Shown one piece after another: positions 1 to 9,094 of a DNA stretch of 64,000 nucleotides. The translations under genes and the position numbers were made by a program. How positions within the stretch are numbered: the stretch's first letter is position 1; every line of letters begins with the position of its first letter. The notes under the pieces were generated by a model that searched no databases, was not told the DNA's origin, and saw only the letters and a program-made list of their open reading frames with translations. This DNA is from an uncultured Bacteroidota bacterium. Lineage in GTDB: Bacteria > Bacteroidota > Bacteroidia > Flavobacteriales > Flavobacteriaceae. Location: positions 248,001-312,000 of the forward strand of contig CACMHY010000001.1 of assembly GCA_902613595.1 (NCBI GenBank), given 5' to 3'.

Positions 1-62
1 TTAGCGAAAAGGAAATAAAAAAAGGATGCATGATTATTCGTGAAGTATTGAATACTTTGTAA
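1..62 (+). CDS. C-terminal tail of a gene entering from the left (possibly a class-III aminotransferase)
   Basis: The third forward frame is open from the window edge to a TAA at 60-62 and gives a 19-residue tail reading SEKEIKKGCMIIREVLNTL. The style (charged residues, then an amphipathic helix ending the protein) resembles the last helix of acetylornithine-type class-III aminotransferases. Too little is present to prove this. The first forward frame also ends early (LAKRK, stop at 16-18), so the choice of frame is a judgement. No domain can be assigned from the window alone. Confidence 0.4.
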   Translation, partial: SEKEIKKGCMIIREVLNTL

Positions 63-156
63 TGTATTCTTGTGTTAATTAATTTGTTAAAAACAATATT
101 CGTCTAAAATTTTATTCTAACCAGGAGTTTTTAAATTTAAATGTTGTTTTTAACGT

Positions 157-1521
157 ATGTATAATTACAATTCAGGGGAAACCAAATCGTGTGTTGAAAA
201 GTTCAAGCGTATGCTAAAAACTAACATGAACTACTACTTTGACCCCCAAGAATTTGAAGAAATTATTGTTTATTATTTAAGTCACGGAGACAAACAGTTG
301 GCAAAAAGAGCTCTTAGAATGGGCTTACAACAACACCCAAGTTTTCACGGATTACTTCTTTTACAAAGCGAAATACATATTTTAGATGAAAATTATGAAG
401 TTGCTATAAAACTTTTGGAGTATATCGAGAAACTAAATCCATTTGATGAAGAAATTTCATTACAAAGGGCTAATATAGCCTCAAAAAAAGGGGATCATAT
501 TAGCTCAATAAATTACTTACACAAAGCTTTAAAAATTTCAGATGATCCTGATGAAATTTGGAACCTACTGGGAATGGAACATTTGCTGGTTGAAAATTAT
601 ATTGAAGCATCTTATTTTTTTAAAAACTGTTTGAGTAATAATCCTGACGACTATCCATCTCTTTACAATTTATTATACTGTTATGAGCAACTAAATATGA
701 CAGAAGCTGCAATTAATTCTCTTAACGAAGTTTTAGAATCAGATCCCTATTGTGAAGTAGCATGGCATCAACTAGGTAAAGTTTACTTAAAATGTGGTAA
801 AAGCAAGGAAGCATTATCAGCCTTCGAGTTTGCTATAATCAGTGATGATAGGTTCACAGGTGCATATATTGAAAAAGGAAAATTACTCGAATCGCTCGGA
901 AGATTAAATGAAGCTATTTTGAATTATGAACTAGCCTTAAAAACAACCGAATCAAATGCATTTATTCATAATTCTATTGGAAGATGTCATGAAAATCTTG
1001 GAAATTTTGATGCTGCTGAAACATTTTATTTTGAATCTGTAGAATTAGAGCCTACAAATGAGAGGTGTTGGGAGTCATTAATTATTTTTCTAATCTCACG
1101 TAAGAAATTTGAAAAAGCGAGAGTTAATATTGAGAAGTCTTTGGAAATTAATGACGATTCTATTGAGTTATGGAAAAATAACGCAGAACTTTGCTTAAAG
1201 ATTAGGAAAAAAAATGATGCTTTTAAAGCATGCCAGAAACTCTTAAGTCTAGGATATTATGAATCCGAAATCATCTACAAAATTATTGATTTTTTAATTA
1301 AGAATAGAGACTGGAAAAAAGCTCATTCTATAGCTGAAAATGCTTATTCTTTTTGTCCGGACAACAAAGATTTAGCAATAAGGACTGCAGGTTGTTGCCT
1401 GAATTTGAATAAAATTGATGAAGGGCTATCAATACTTAATCTTCATAAATTAAATAATAAAGAAAAAAAATTATTCTTGTTCTTATTTCCTGGGCTAAAT
1501 AATTTAGTTGCGAAAACATAA
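157..1521 (+). CDS. Tetratricopeptide-repeat protein
   Basis: This 454-residue soluble protein is built almost entirely from TPR-like helical pairs. Typical repeat signatures recur about every 34 residues, for example PSLYNLLYCYEQLNMTEAA, AWHQLGKVYLKCGKSKEAL and FIHNSIGRCHENLGNFDAAE. There is no signal peptide or membrane segment, so a cytoplasmic protein-protein interaction scaffold is expected. It starts at ATG 157 and lies 56 bases ahead of the DUF368 pair and aroE on the same strand. TPR proteins are seen beside DUF368 genes in other flavobacteria (recollection). Its specific partner is unknown. Confidence 0.85.
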   Translation: MYNYNSGETKSCVEKFKRMLKTNMNYYFDPQEFEEIIVYYLSHGDKQLAKRALRMGLQQHPSFHGLLLLQSEIHILDENYEVAIKLLEYIEKLNPFDEEISLQRANIASKKGDHISSINYLHKALKISDDPDEIWNLLGMEHLLVENYIEASYFFKNCLSNNPDDYPSLYNLLYCYEQLNMTEAAINSLNEVLESDPYCEVAWHQLGKVYLKCGKSKEALSAFEFAIISDDRFTGAYIEKGKLLESLGRLNEAILNYELALKTTESNAFIHNSIGRCHENLGNFDAAETFYFESVELEPTNERCWESLIIFLISRKKFEKARVNIEKSLEINDDSIELWKNNAELCLKIRKKNDAFKACQKLLSLGYYESEIIYKIIDFLIKNRDWKKAHSIAENAYSFCPDNKDLAIRTAGCCLNLNKIDEGLSILNLHKLNNKEKKLFLFLFPGLNNLVAKT

Positions 1522-1577
1522 ATCAAAAAAAATTGTTTTAATTTAAAATTACTACTTTAATTTCTAAGAAAGTAATA

Positions 1578-2516
1578 ATGCGTTATTTGGTATTGTTTGT
1601 GAAAGGTTTATTGATGGGTGGAGCAGACTTAATTCCTGGTGTCTCTGGCGGCTCTGTAGCACTAATCACAGGTATCTATGAAGAACTACTGAAAACAATA
1701 AATTCAATTAGCTGGAAAACTTTTAGTAAAATAAAGACAAGTGGAATAAAATTTGTGTGGAACAAAATCAATGGTAACTTTTTGATAGCAGTTTTATCAG
1801 GTGTTATAACAAGTATAATTTTATTTTCTTGGGTATTAGAATGGCTTCTAAAAAATGAGACTATTGCGCTTTGGTCCTTTTTTTTTGGAATTTTATTAGC
1901 AAGTTTTATATTACTACTCAAAATTGAAATTCAAAAAAAAACATTTTCATTAATTTCACTTTTAATTGGAATCCTAATCTCATACCAAATATCAAAAATT
2001 AGTCCAAATCCCATCAATGTAGCCTCGCTGTGGTATATATTCATAGCTGGTTTTTTTGGGATTTCAGCTATGATTCTTCCTGGAGTATCTGGAGCATACA
2101 TTCTTCTTTTAATGGGTGTCTATCAAACTATTTTAAGAAATTTTCGGCAAGCAATTGAGCTAATTTTTAATTTTAATAATGAGATATTCACAAAAGTAAC
2201 TCCTGTTCTTGGAGTATTTTTTTTTGGTATTATCATTGGTATTAAGTTTTTTTCTAAATTTCTTATTTTTCTTTTAAAAAAGTATCCAAAACACACTATG
2301 TCATTTTTAATTGGATTAATGATAGGTGCTTTAAACAAGGTTTGGCCTTGGCGAAACAACATAAGTGAAAATTACAGTGATCTTCAGATGCTTTCTGTAT
2401 TACCACAAAATTATAATGGGGATGACCCAGAATTAAGCAAAGCAGCTGGATTTGCATTTTTAGGTTTTATGGTAATTTTTGGTTTACAAAAAGTTAAATC
2501 GTTCTTTGAAAAATAA
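1578..2516 (+). CDS. DUF368 membrane protein, probable undecaprenyl-phosphate translocase (first paralogue)
   Basis: This 312-residue polytopic membrane protein belongs to the DUF368 family. Members of this family (PopT) were shown in other bacteria to return undecaprenyl phosphate across the cytoplasmic membrane for reuse in envelope synthesis. The family signature occurs twice, as PGVSGG at residues 20-25 and PGVSG at 168-172, consistent with an internally duplicated fold. Hydrophobic helices fill the rest, with a conserved PWRNN-type loop near residue 255. The stop overlaps the start of a second DUF368 gene by one base (TAATG), which implies translational coupling. Substrate assignment is by family only. 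Confidence 0.85.
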   Translation: MRYLVLFVKGLLMGGADLIPGVSGGSVALITGIYEELLKTINSISWKTFSKIKTSGIKFVWNKINGNFLIAVLSGVITSIILFSWVLEWLLKNETIALWSFFFGILLASFILLLKIEIQKKTFSLISLLIGILISYQISKISPNPINVASLWYIFIAGFFGISAMILPGVSGAYILLLMGVYQTILRNFRQAIELIFNFNNEIFTKVTPVLGVFFFGIIIGIKFFSKFLIFLLKKYPKHTMSFLIGLMIGALNKVWPWRNNISENYSDLQMLSVLPQNYNGDDPELSKAAGFAFLGFMVIFGLQKVKSFFEK

Positions 2517-3535
2517 TGACTTTGTCAACTAAAAAATCAATCGGTAATGGTCTAATTTTAATTTTAAAGGGTATGGCTATGGGTATAGCAAACAAAGTGC
2601 CTGGGGTTTCAGGTGGAATTATTGCCTTGGTCTTTGGATTTTATAGCGAACTTATTGATTCTTTTCAAAAATTAAATTTAAATGCTTTAAGTCGACTCTT
2701 AAATTTTGAATTTAAAGCATTTTGGAAATATGTTAATGGTAGATTTTTATTCTTAATTTTTGGAGGGGTGATTATTAGTTATTTCAGTTTTTCGCTAGTA
2801 TTAGATTATCTACTGAAATTTTACGAAACTAATGTTATGGCATGTTTTTTTGGTATGATTCTCGCTTCTATATTTTTAATTTTTAAGAAAATAGATAAAT
2901 GGGAAAAAAGTGTAATTTTTTTCTGTTTTTTAGGATTTACATTTGGTTTGTTACTAAGCTTTGTAAATCCCATGACAGAAAATGATAATCTACTCTTTAT
3001 CTTTTTTTGTGGCATCGTAAGTGTCTCAGGGATGACTATTCCAGGTCTTTCAGGTTCTTTTTTACTTTTGATCATGGGAAATTATAACTTACTACTTGTT
3101 GATGCTGTAAATAATTTATATTACCTAATTTCTGAATTTATTTATTTTGATTTTTCATCTCTATTTGAACCCTATACAAGAAGGCTTTTAGTGATTTTAA
3201 GTATTTTCACTTTAGGTTCTCTTTTTGGATTAGTTATGTTCTCTAATTTTCTAAAATTGGTATTAATTAAATTTCCAAACCAAACAATTTCAACGATAAT
3301 CGGCTTCATTTCAGGTACAATAATACTTGCATATCCTTGGAAAGCAAAAGAATATTTATATGACGAATATGGAAACTTTATTTTAAACTCAGTTGGTAAA
3401 GAAAGTGTTACAAATTTTCAATATTACCTCCCCGATCTAAACAAATTAGAAACTTATATTGAATTTTCAAGTATTATATTTGGTGTGATGCTTATTCTAG
3501 TTTTAAATTATTATGAAGAAAAAAGAACGAATTAA
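2516..3535 (+). CDS. DUF368 membrane protein, probable undecaprenyl-phosphate translocase (second paralogue)
   Basis: This 339-residue polytopic membrane protein is the tandem paralogue of the preceding gene. It has the same two signatures, PGVSGG at residues 29-34 and PGLSG at 176-180, and the same hydrophobic profile, but its sequence is clearly diverged. By family it would be a lipid-carrier (undecaprenyl phosphate) translocase of the inner membrane. The ATG overlaps the previous stop by one base, and the 3' end overlaps the aroE start by 23 bases, so all three are probably translated from one message. The pair could act as a heterodimer or on different carriers; the sequence does not decide. 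Confidence 0.85.
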   Translation: MTLSTKKSIGNGLILILKGMAMGIANKVPGVSGGIIALVFGFYSELIDSFQKLNLNALSRLLNFEFKAFWKYVNGRFLFLIFGGVIISYFSFSLVLDYLLKFYETNVMACFFGMILASIFLIFKKIDKWEKSVIFFCFLGFTFGLLLSFVNPMTENDNLLFIFFCGIVSVSGMTIPGLSGSFLLLIMGNYNLLLVDAVNNLYYLISEFIYFDFSSLFEPYTRRLLVILSIFTLGSLFGLVMFSNFLKLVLIKFPNQTISTIIGFISGTIILAYPWKAKEYLYDEYGNFILNSVGKESVTNFQYYLPDLNKLETYIEFSSIIFGVMLILVLNYYEEKRTN

Positions 3536-4280
3536 GTTGTTTGGTTTAATTGGTAGAAATATCGATTACTCTTTCTCAATTAAATACTTCTCTGAAAAAT
3601 TTAAAAGAAATAATTTAAATGATTGTGTTTATCTTAATTACGATCTAAAGGAAATTAATGATTTTAACAAAATCATAAATAAAAATCCATCATTAAAGGG
3701 TTTAAATGTCACAATTCCTTACAAAAAAACTATTATCCCATTCTTAGATGAGTTATCAGACGAAGCCAAGGCTATAAATGCTGTCAATACAATCGTTTTT
3801 GAATCATCTGGTAGGAAAATAGGACACAACACTGATTACCTAGGATTTAATAAAGCACTCAAGGAAAAATGTAAATCAAAACCAGAAAATGCACTAATTC
3901 TTGGTTCAGGGGGTGCTTCCGAAGCTGTAAAATATGTATTAAATAAAATCGGATGTGATTTCAAAATTGTTTCTCGTCATCCTGATAAAAATCAAATTGG
4001 TTATTACCAAATAACAAAAGAAATCATAAAAACAACTAACCTTATTATTAATACAACACCAGTCGGAACATACCCGAAAATTAATGAAGCACCAAATATT
4101 CCATACAAGTACTTAGACTCAGAACATTTGCTATTTGATTTAATATACAATCCTAAAGAAACAGAATTTTTAAAAAGAGGTAAGGCAAATGGATGCCGAA
4201 TTACAAATGGTTACAAAATGCTTAAATATCAGGCAGAAAAATCATGGGGTCTTTGGTCGAAAAAGCCTGAATTTTACTAA
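3513..4280 (+). CDS. aroE: Shikimate dehydrogenase
   Basis: The product reduces 3-dehydroshikimate to shikimate with NADPH in the cytoplasmic aromatic amino acid pathway. The 255-residue protein has the full motif set: the substrate-binding NVTIPYK at residues 65-71 with K71 as the probable catalytic lysine, NAVNT near 90, HNTDYLG with D108, a Rossmann glycine-rich LGSGGASEAV, NTTPVGTYP, and NGYKML near the C terminus. The length is at the short end of the family, as is common in Bacteroidota. Its start lies inside the last codons of the upstream DUF368 gene. Confidence 0.95.
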   Translation: MKKKERIKLFGLIGRNIDYSFSIKYFSEKFKRNNLNDCVYLNYDLKEINDFNKIINKNPSLKGLNVTIPYKKTIIPFLDELSDEAKAINAVNTIVFESSGRKIGHNTDYLGFNKALKEKCKSKPENALILGSGGASEAVKYVLNKIGCDFKIVSRHPDKNQIGYYQITKEIIKTTNLIINTTPVGTYPKINEAPNIPYKYLDSEHLLFDLIYNPKETEFLKRGKANGCRITNGYKMLKYQAEKSWGLWSKKPEFY

Positions 4281-4334
4281 TCCTAGTACAAAAATAAAAA
4301 ATTGTATATTAATGTGCTAATACAAACGAACCTT

Positions 4335-6365
4335 ATGGAAGAGAAAACTCTACAGCCTAGTGCGGAGGAAAAATCAAAGCCGCAAAAAAAGAAAGATACA
4401 TTATCAAAAAAAGAGAGGACTGATAAATCTCATAGTAAAATAATTTCTCAAGAAAAAGAATCGAAAATATCTACGGAAAAAATAAAAAAAAACATAACAA
4501 AAGATAAATCAAAAAAATTAAAAAAGCATATAAGTGTAGATGAGAAAGATTTTAATGAGAAAATTACTGACTACACTAAATATTCTTTAGATAAGCTTTT
4601 AAAAACCTTAGATGAGATTTGTAATGATGACGCATGGTTAAAAAATCATGAATATATTAGGCAGATTGGGCAACTTTTTGAAAAAAAATTTCAGATTGAA
4701 GTAGATAAACAAAGAAAAATATTTATAAAGGGTGGAGGTAATGAAATAGACTTTTTTTTTAAACCAGATTACAAAATAAAATTTGATCAAATATCATTTG
4801 ATTACAGAAAAAAGAGAAGAGATTACTATAAAAATCTGGAAGCAACGAAAAAAATTAATCTGGAAAGAAAAATTTATGTAATTGAGGAAATTAAAAAACT
4901 AATAGACCAAAACCAAATAGATCCTAAGACATATAAATCATTTAGAACACTTCAAGAAAGTTGGTATAACATTGGTCAAGTGCCAAGAAGCGAGAGCCAA
5001 AACATTTGGGAAACTTTTAAGCATCATGTAGAAAGATTTTATGCTTTTTTACATCTTGACCGTGAATTCAGGGATCTTGATTACAAGCATAATTATGATG
5101 AAAAGTTAAAAATTATTGAAAAAGCCGAAGCATTAGAAAATACAAAGGATATATTGAAAGCGTCTCGTGATCTAAATATTCTTCATCAAAAATGGAAAAA
5201 TGATTTAGGTCCAGTTGCAAAAGAACATAGGGAAAGTCTGTGGCTTCGATTCCAGAAAGCCTCAAGGGTTATTCAAACAAAAAGACAAGAATATCAGAAA
5301 AATAAGCTTGGACTGATGCAAGAAAATCTGATTAAAAAAAATGGCCTTTTGAAGGATATGAAAAATATCATCAATGAAATACCTGATAATCATAACGGAT
5401 GGCAAAACACACTTAAAAAATTCAATTTATTAAGAGAAGAATTTAAAAAAATTGGTTACGTCCCTGCTAAGGATAGCAAAACTTCATGGAAAAGTTTTAG
5501 GGAGTATGGTACAGAGTTGATGCGCAAGAAAAATGCATTTTATAAAGAACAAAAAAAAATATTTAGTAATAACATTAATGAAAAAAAGGAAATTATAGAT
5601 TTTTCAAAAAAGATACTTGAAAGTGATAACTGGGATAGTTGTGTTGAGGAAATGAAAAGTACTCAAAAAAAATGGAAGAATATTGGATTTATTCCAAGAA
5701 GAATTGAAAACAAACTGTGGAACGAATTTTCGGAAATTCAGAAAGCTTATTTTGATCGTTTAAAAAAAGGATACAAACGTATAACAAGTGAACAAGAAAT
5801 AATATATAAGGAAAAAAAATTATTTTTGAATAAAATCGAAAAGTCTCAACTTAATAATAGTGTAGAATTGATTCAAAATCAATTAAATGAATACTTGAAT
5901 AAATGGAGTAATTTGGGAATTCTAGATAGGAAAAATGAATCAAAAAATAATCAGCTTTTCTTTAAATGTATAATTTCAAAAGTGAAAAAAGTTGATTTAG
6001 AAAAAGACGAATTAAAAGACATTTTAAAAATAATAAATACAAAAATGTTCGAATATGATTCAAACCTATTGGATATTAAATATGAGGGTGTAAAAAACGA
6101 ATTATCAGATTTAAAGGGAGAACTAACTCAACTTGAAAATAATTTGGAATTTTTTAGCAATTCAAGTACTGAAAATCCATTATTCAAAAATGTAGAGCAA
6201 CAAATAAAAAGTTGTGAAAAGAAAATTGAAAAACTTCATGAAGAATATATTTATTTGAAACAAATTAAAACTTCAAAAATTAAATCAGCCAACGAGAGTG
6301 AAACAATTGGAGATAAAAATAAGTCTTCTGAAGGTCTGAAAACTTCTTCTGCTAGTCAGTCGTGA
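4335..6365 (+). CDS. DUF349-repeat coiled-coil protein
   Basis: This protein of about 676 residues is very rich in Lys, Glu, Asn and Asp. After a highly charged low-complexity N-terminal stretch of about 80 residues come several copies of the roughly 70-residue DUF349 helical domain, recognisable by repeated W..IG.VPR...N.LW..F patterns (for example ESWYNIGQVPRSE, KKWKNIGFIPRR). A C-terminal coiled coil follows. DUF349 has no firmly established biochemical role; a cytoplasmic structural or RNA/protein-binding function is possible. I chose ATG 4335 over an in-frame TTG at 4302 because the added residues look like non-coding translation. It overlaps the convergent mazG by 10 bases. Confidence 0.85.
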   Translation: MEEKTLQPSAEEKSKPQKKKDTLSKKERTDKSHSKIISQEKESKISTEKIKKNITKDKSKKLKKHISVDEKDFNEKITDYTKYSLDKLLKTLDEICNDDAWLKNHEYIRQIGQLFEKKFQIEVDKQRKIFIKGGGNEIDFFFKPDYKIKFDQISFDYRKKRRDYYKNLEATKKINLERKIYVIEEIKKLIDQNQIDPKTYKSFRTLQESWYNIGQVPRSESQNIWETFKHHVERFYAFLHLDREFRDLDYKHNYDEKLKIIEKAEALENTKDILKASRDLNILHQKWKNDLGPVAKEHRESLWLRFQKASRVIQTKRQEYQKNKLGLMQENLIKKNGLLKDMKNIINEIPDNHNGWQNTLKKFNLLREEFKKIGYVPAKDSKTSWKSFREYGTELMRKKNAFYKEQKKIFSNNINEKKEIIDFSKKILESDNWDSCVEEMKSTQKKWKNIGFIPRRIENKLWNEFSEIQKAYFDRLKKGYKRITSEQEIIYKEKKLFLNKIEKSQLNNSVELIQNQLNEYLNKWSNLGILDRKNESKNNQLFFKCIISKVKKVDLEKDELKDILKIINTKMFEYDSNLLDIKYEGVKNELSDLKGELTQLENNLEFFSNSSTENPLFKNVEQQIKSCEKKIEKLHEEYIYLKQIKTSKIKSANESETIGDKNKSSEGLKTSSASQS

Positions 6366-7132
6366 TTTTTTGCTTCTGACCATAAGTTATTTAACTGTTT
6401 AAAAGTTAATTCATTAATTGATTTCCCTTTTTTTTTGGCAATGTTTTCAATAAAAGACAAACGTTTTGTAAACTTTTGATTTGTTCTCTCTAAAGCACTA
6501 TCAGAATCAATATCCAAAAAACGAGCATAATTAATTATTGAAAAAAAAAGATCTCCAAATTCTTCCTCAATTTTATTTTTATTTCCTTCTTTTATTTCAA
6601 TCCTAAGCTCAGTCAATTCTTCTTCAACTTTTGACCAAACTTCCTCTTCAGCACTCCAATCAAAACCCACACCTGCAGCTTTTTCCTGAATTCGTTGGGC
6701 TTTAATTAAAGAAGGAAGAGAATGTGGAACTCCACTTAACAAATTATTTTTACCCTTTTTAAGTTTTAAAACTTCCCAGTTTTTTTTAACCTCAAATTCG
6801 TCATTTACTTTAATCTTACCAAATATGTGTGGATGACGATAAATTAGTTTCTCACAAATTTCCTCAATTACATCTTTAATATCAAATGCATTTTCTTCAC
6901 TGGCGATTTTAGAATAGAAAACTATATGTAATAGTATGTCACCAAGTTCTTCTTTAATACCATTCTTGTCTCCTTTTAAAATTGATTCTGACAATTCGTA
7001 TGTTTCCTCAATTGTCAGACGCCTCAAACTTTCGATCGTTTGTTTTTTATCCCACGGACAATCATTTCTAAGTAAATCCATTATATCAAGAAGCCTAGCA
7101 AAAGCATCTAATTTTTTTGATTTCGAATTCAT
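6356..7132 (-). CDS. mazG: Nucleoside triphosphate pyrophosphohydrolase MazG
   Basis: The product hydrolyses (d)NTPs to NMP and pyrophosphate, a housecleaning role. The 258-residue protein has two MazG-type helical domains. The first holds the signature CPWDKKQT followed by the metal-binding EETYELSE and EELGDILLH. The second holds EEELTEL and EEEFGDLFF. Length and order match the E. coli-type tandem MazG. It is the last gene of a leftward ruvX-def-mazG operon, 29 bases after def, and its 3' end overlaps that of the DUF349 gene. Confidence 0.95.
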   Translation of the reverse strand: MNSKSKKLDAFARLLDIMDLLRNDCPWDKKQTIESLRRLTIEETYELSESILKGDKNGIKEELGDILLHIVFYSKIASEENAFDIKDVIEEICEKLIYRHPHIFGKIKVNDEFEVKKNWEVLKLKKGKNNLLSGVPHSLPSLIKAQRIQEKAAGVGFDWSAEEEVWSKVEEELTELRIEIKEGNKNKIEEEFGDLFFSIINYARFLDIDSDSALERTNQKFTKRLSFIENIAKKKGKSINELTFKQLNNLWSEAKNHD

Positions 7133-7161
7133 TATTGAAATATAATTATAATAACTAAAAA

Positions 7162-7749
7162 TTATTTTAGTTTTCTATTCATAAACTTCATCTCGTAGTT
7201 AACTTTAATTGATCCCGAGGAAATATTATTTAGTTTACCTTTAATGAGTCTTTTTTTTAATGATGATATATGATCGATAAATAAAATTCCTTCTATATGA
7301 TCATACTCATGTTGAACAATCCTTGCAGCAAGTCCACTAAGTTCTAATTTGTTAGATTGGAAATTTTCATCATAATATTCAATTACTATTTTACTTCTTC
7401 TTGATACATCTTCTCTTATTTCTGGTATACTTAAGCAGCCTTCATTAAAATCCCAATGATTTCCTTTCTCCTCAATAATTTTTGGATTAATAAAGACTTT
7501 TTTAAAGTTCTTTATAGAATTTAATTCAAAGTCATTCATATTTTCATCATCTAAAAATGGAGTTGCGTCGATGACAAAAAGACGTATTGACAAACCTATT
7601 TGAGGTGCAGCTAAACCAACACCCTTGGCAGCATACATAGTATCCCACATATTACTAATTAGTTCATTTAAATTTGGATACTGAGGCGAAATATCAATTG
7701 CTACTTTTTTTAAAATTGGTGAGCCATAGCCTAGTATTGGTAAAATCAT
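7162..7749 (-). CDS. def: Peptide deformylase
   Basis: The enzyme removes the N-formyl group from nascent proteins. All three family motifs are present: GVGLAAPQIG (residues 43-52), EGCLSIP with metal ligand C105, and QHEYDHIEG with metal ligands H147 and H151 and catalytic E148. The protein is 195 residues, normal for Bacteroidota. Its ATG overlaps the ruvX stop by four bases (ATGA), showing translational coupling. Confidence 0.97.
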   Translation of the reverse strand: MILPILGYGSPILKKVAIDISPQYPNLNELISNMWDTMYAAKGVGLAAPQIGLSIRLFVIDATPFLDDENMNDFELNSIKNFKKVFINPKIIEEKGNHWDFNEGCLSIPEIREDVSRRSKIVIEYYDENFQSNKLELSGLAARIVQHEYDHIEGILFIDHISSLKKRLIKGKLNNISSGSIKVNYEMKFMNRKLK

Positions 7750-8168
7750 AATTTATTTTTTTTAAACTCAAGGTAAGATTGCAATATTAAAGTGGCACTA
7801 ATTTTATCAATAATTCCCTTATCATGTCTTATCTTTTTTTTCATTCCAAATTCTTTAATAAAATTGCTTGCAATTTTTGAGGTATATCTTTCATCATAAC
7901 GATCAATTTTTATTTCTGGGAAATTAGTCTTTATATTCTTAATAAATTTCTCGATTTTTTCCTCGACATTTGACGGTTTTCCATCCTTTTGAATTGGTTT
8001 TCCAATAATTAGCATTTCAACTTCAACTTTTTCGAAATAGGCTCCAAGAAATTTGATCACATCTTTTGTTAAGATGCTTTTCAAACCAGTAGCTATTATT
8101 TTGTTTGGATCAGTATATGCTAGACCAGTTCTTTTCTCTCCATAATCTATACCTATTAAACAGCCCAT
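7746..8168 (-). CDS. ruvX: RuvX/YqgF-family putative pre-16S rRNA nuclease
   Basis: This 140-residue RNase-H-fold protein is of the YqgF family, implicated in 16S rRNA 5'-end maturation. The first strand carries the catalytic aspartate in GIDYGEKRTG (D8), the middle holds LIIGKPIQKDG, and DERYTSKIA supplies the second acidic site. It is the first gene of the leftward ruvX-def-mazG operon. An exact TAnnTTTG box lies 10 bases before the start codon. Confidence 0.93.
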   Translation of the reverse strand: MGCLIGIDYGEKRTGLAYTDPNKIIATGLKSILTKDVIKFLGAYFEKVEVEMLIIGKPIQKDGKPSNVEEKIEKFIKNIKTNFPEIKIDRYDERYTSKIASNFIKEFGMKKKIRHDKGIIDKISATLILQSYLEFKKNKL

Positions 8169-8178
8169 ATTTTTTTAG

Positions 8179-8186
8179 CAAATATA
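8179..8186 (-). promoter_or_regulatory. Candidate -7 box for ruvX
   Basis: TATATTTG on the minus strand matches the flavobacterial -7 consensus TAnnTTTG and sits 10 bases before the ruvX ATG. No TTG was found 17-23 bases upstream, so the -33 part is missing or degenerate. Confidence 0.35.
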
Positions 8187-8206
8187 CTTTATTCATATTG
8201 ATCATA

Positions 8207-8239
8207 TTGATTATAATATTTTCTAATTCTTTAAATTTG
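8207..8239 (+). promoter_or_regulatory. Candidate promoter of dapD
   Basis: TTG at 8207-8209 and TAAATTTG at 8232-8239 are separated by 22 bases, fitting the flavobacterial consensus TTG-N17-23-TAnnTTTG. The -7 box ends 12 bases before the dapD ATG, so the leader would be only about 5-7 bases long. Confidence 0.6.
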
Positions 8240-8251
8240 AAAAAAAATTAT

Positions 8252-9058
8252 ATGCAAGAAATTATTGAAGCTGCATGGAAAAACAGATCCTTACTGATGG
8301 AATCGAAAACTCAGGAAACTATCAGAGAAGTTATTGATCTGCTAGACAAAGGTTTATTAAGAGTAGCTGAACCTTTAAAAATGGAATGGAAAGTGAACGA
8401 ATGGATTAAAAAGGCTGTTATTCTATATTTTCCAATTCAAAAAATGAAAACTATAGAAGTGGGACCACTTGAGTTTCATGACAAAATACCTTTGAAAAAA
8501 AACTTTGCATCTAAACAAATTCGAGTTGTACCGCACGCTGTAGCCAGAAAAGGAGCTTACATCTCATCAGGTGTAATTCTTATGCCTAGTTATGTAAATA
8601 TTGGGGCATATGTTGACAAGGGTTCAATGGTTGATACGTGGGCTACAGTAGGGAGCTGCGCTCAGATTGGTAAGAATGTTCATCTAAGTGGGGGTGTGGG
8701 AATTGGTGGTGTTTTAGAACCAATTCAAGCAGCACCGGTCATAATAGAAGATGATGTGTTTATTGGCTCTCGTTGCATTGTTGTAGAGGGCGTACGTGTG
8801 CAAAAGGAGGCTGTTTTAGGAGCTAATGTTGTTTTAACAGCTTCAACAAAAATTATTGATGTTACTAGCGAAAGTCCAGTAGAATTCAAAGGGAATATTC
8901 CAGAAAGATCAGTTGTTATCCCAGGAAGCTATAACAAAAATTTTAAATCTGGTTCCTATCAGGTGCCATGTGCATTAATAATCGGCAAAAGAAAAGAAAG
9001 TACCGATAAAAAAACATCATTGAATGAAGCACTTCGAGAGCACAATGTTTCAGCTTAA
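8252..9058 (+). CDS. dapD: Tetrahydrodipicolinate N-succinyltransferase
   Basis: The product transfers succinate from succinyl-CoA to 2,3,4,5-tetrahydropyridine-2,6-dicarboxylate, a step of the succinylase branch of lysine/diaminopimelate synthesis. The 268-residue protein has the left-handed beta-helix hexapeptide pattern (MPSYVNIGAYVDKGSMVDTW, then GGVGIGGVLEP and VIIEDDVFIGSRC) and the C-terminal PCALIIGKR. The start at ATG 8252 gives the family's usual length. An upstream in-frame extension would run into ruvX and past the candidate promoter. lysA, the last step of the pathway, is 14 kb away in this window. Confidence 0.96.
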   Translation: MQEIIEAAWKNRSLLMESKTQETIREVIDLLDKGLLRVAEPLKMEWKVNEWIKKAVILYFPIQKMKTIEVGPLEFHDKIPLKKNFASKQIRVVPHAVARKGAYISSGVILMPSYVNIGAYVDKGSMVDTWATVGSCAQIGKNVHLSGGVGIGGVLEPIQAAPVIIEDDVFIGSRCIVVEGVRVQKEAVLGANVVLTASTKIIDVTSESPVEFKGNIPERSVVIPGSYNKNFKSGSYQVPCALIIGKRKESTDKKTSLNEALREHNVSA

Positions 9059-9094
9059 AATAAGTTCTATCTAATTTAATAATCATACTAAATT

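Noticed and set aside
1-18. First-frame tail LAKRK followed by a stop as the end of the upstream gene
   Set aside because: It is only five residues. The third frame stays open longer and reads as a plausible C-terminal helix, though this is not certain.
8105-8251. In-frame upstream extension of dapD beginning inside ruvX
   Set aside because: The extra 49 residues are Leu/Ile/Phe-rich, overlap ruvX on the other strand and lie across the candidate promoter. DapD proteins start at the ATG at 8252.
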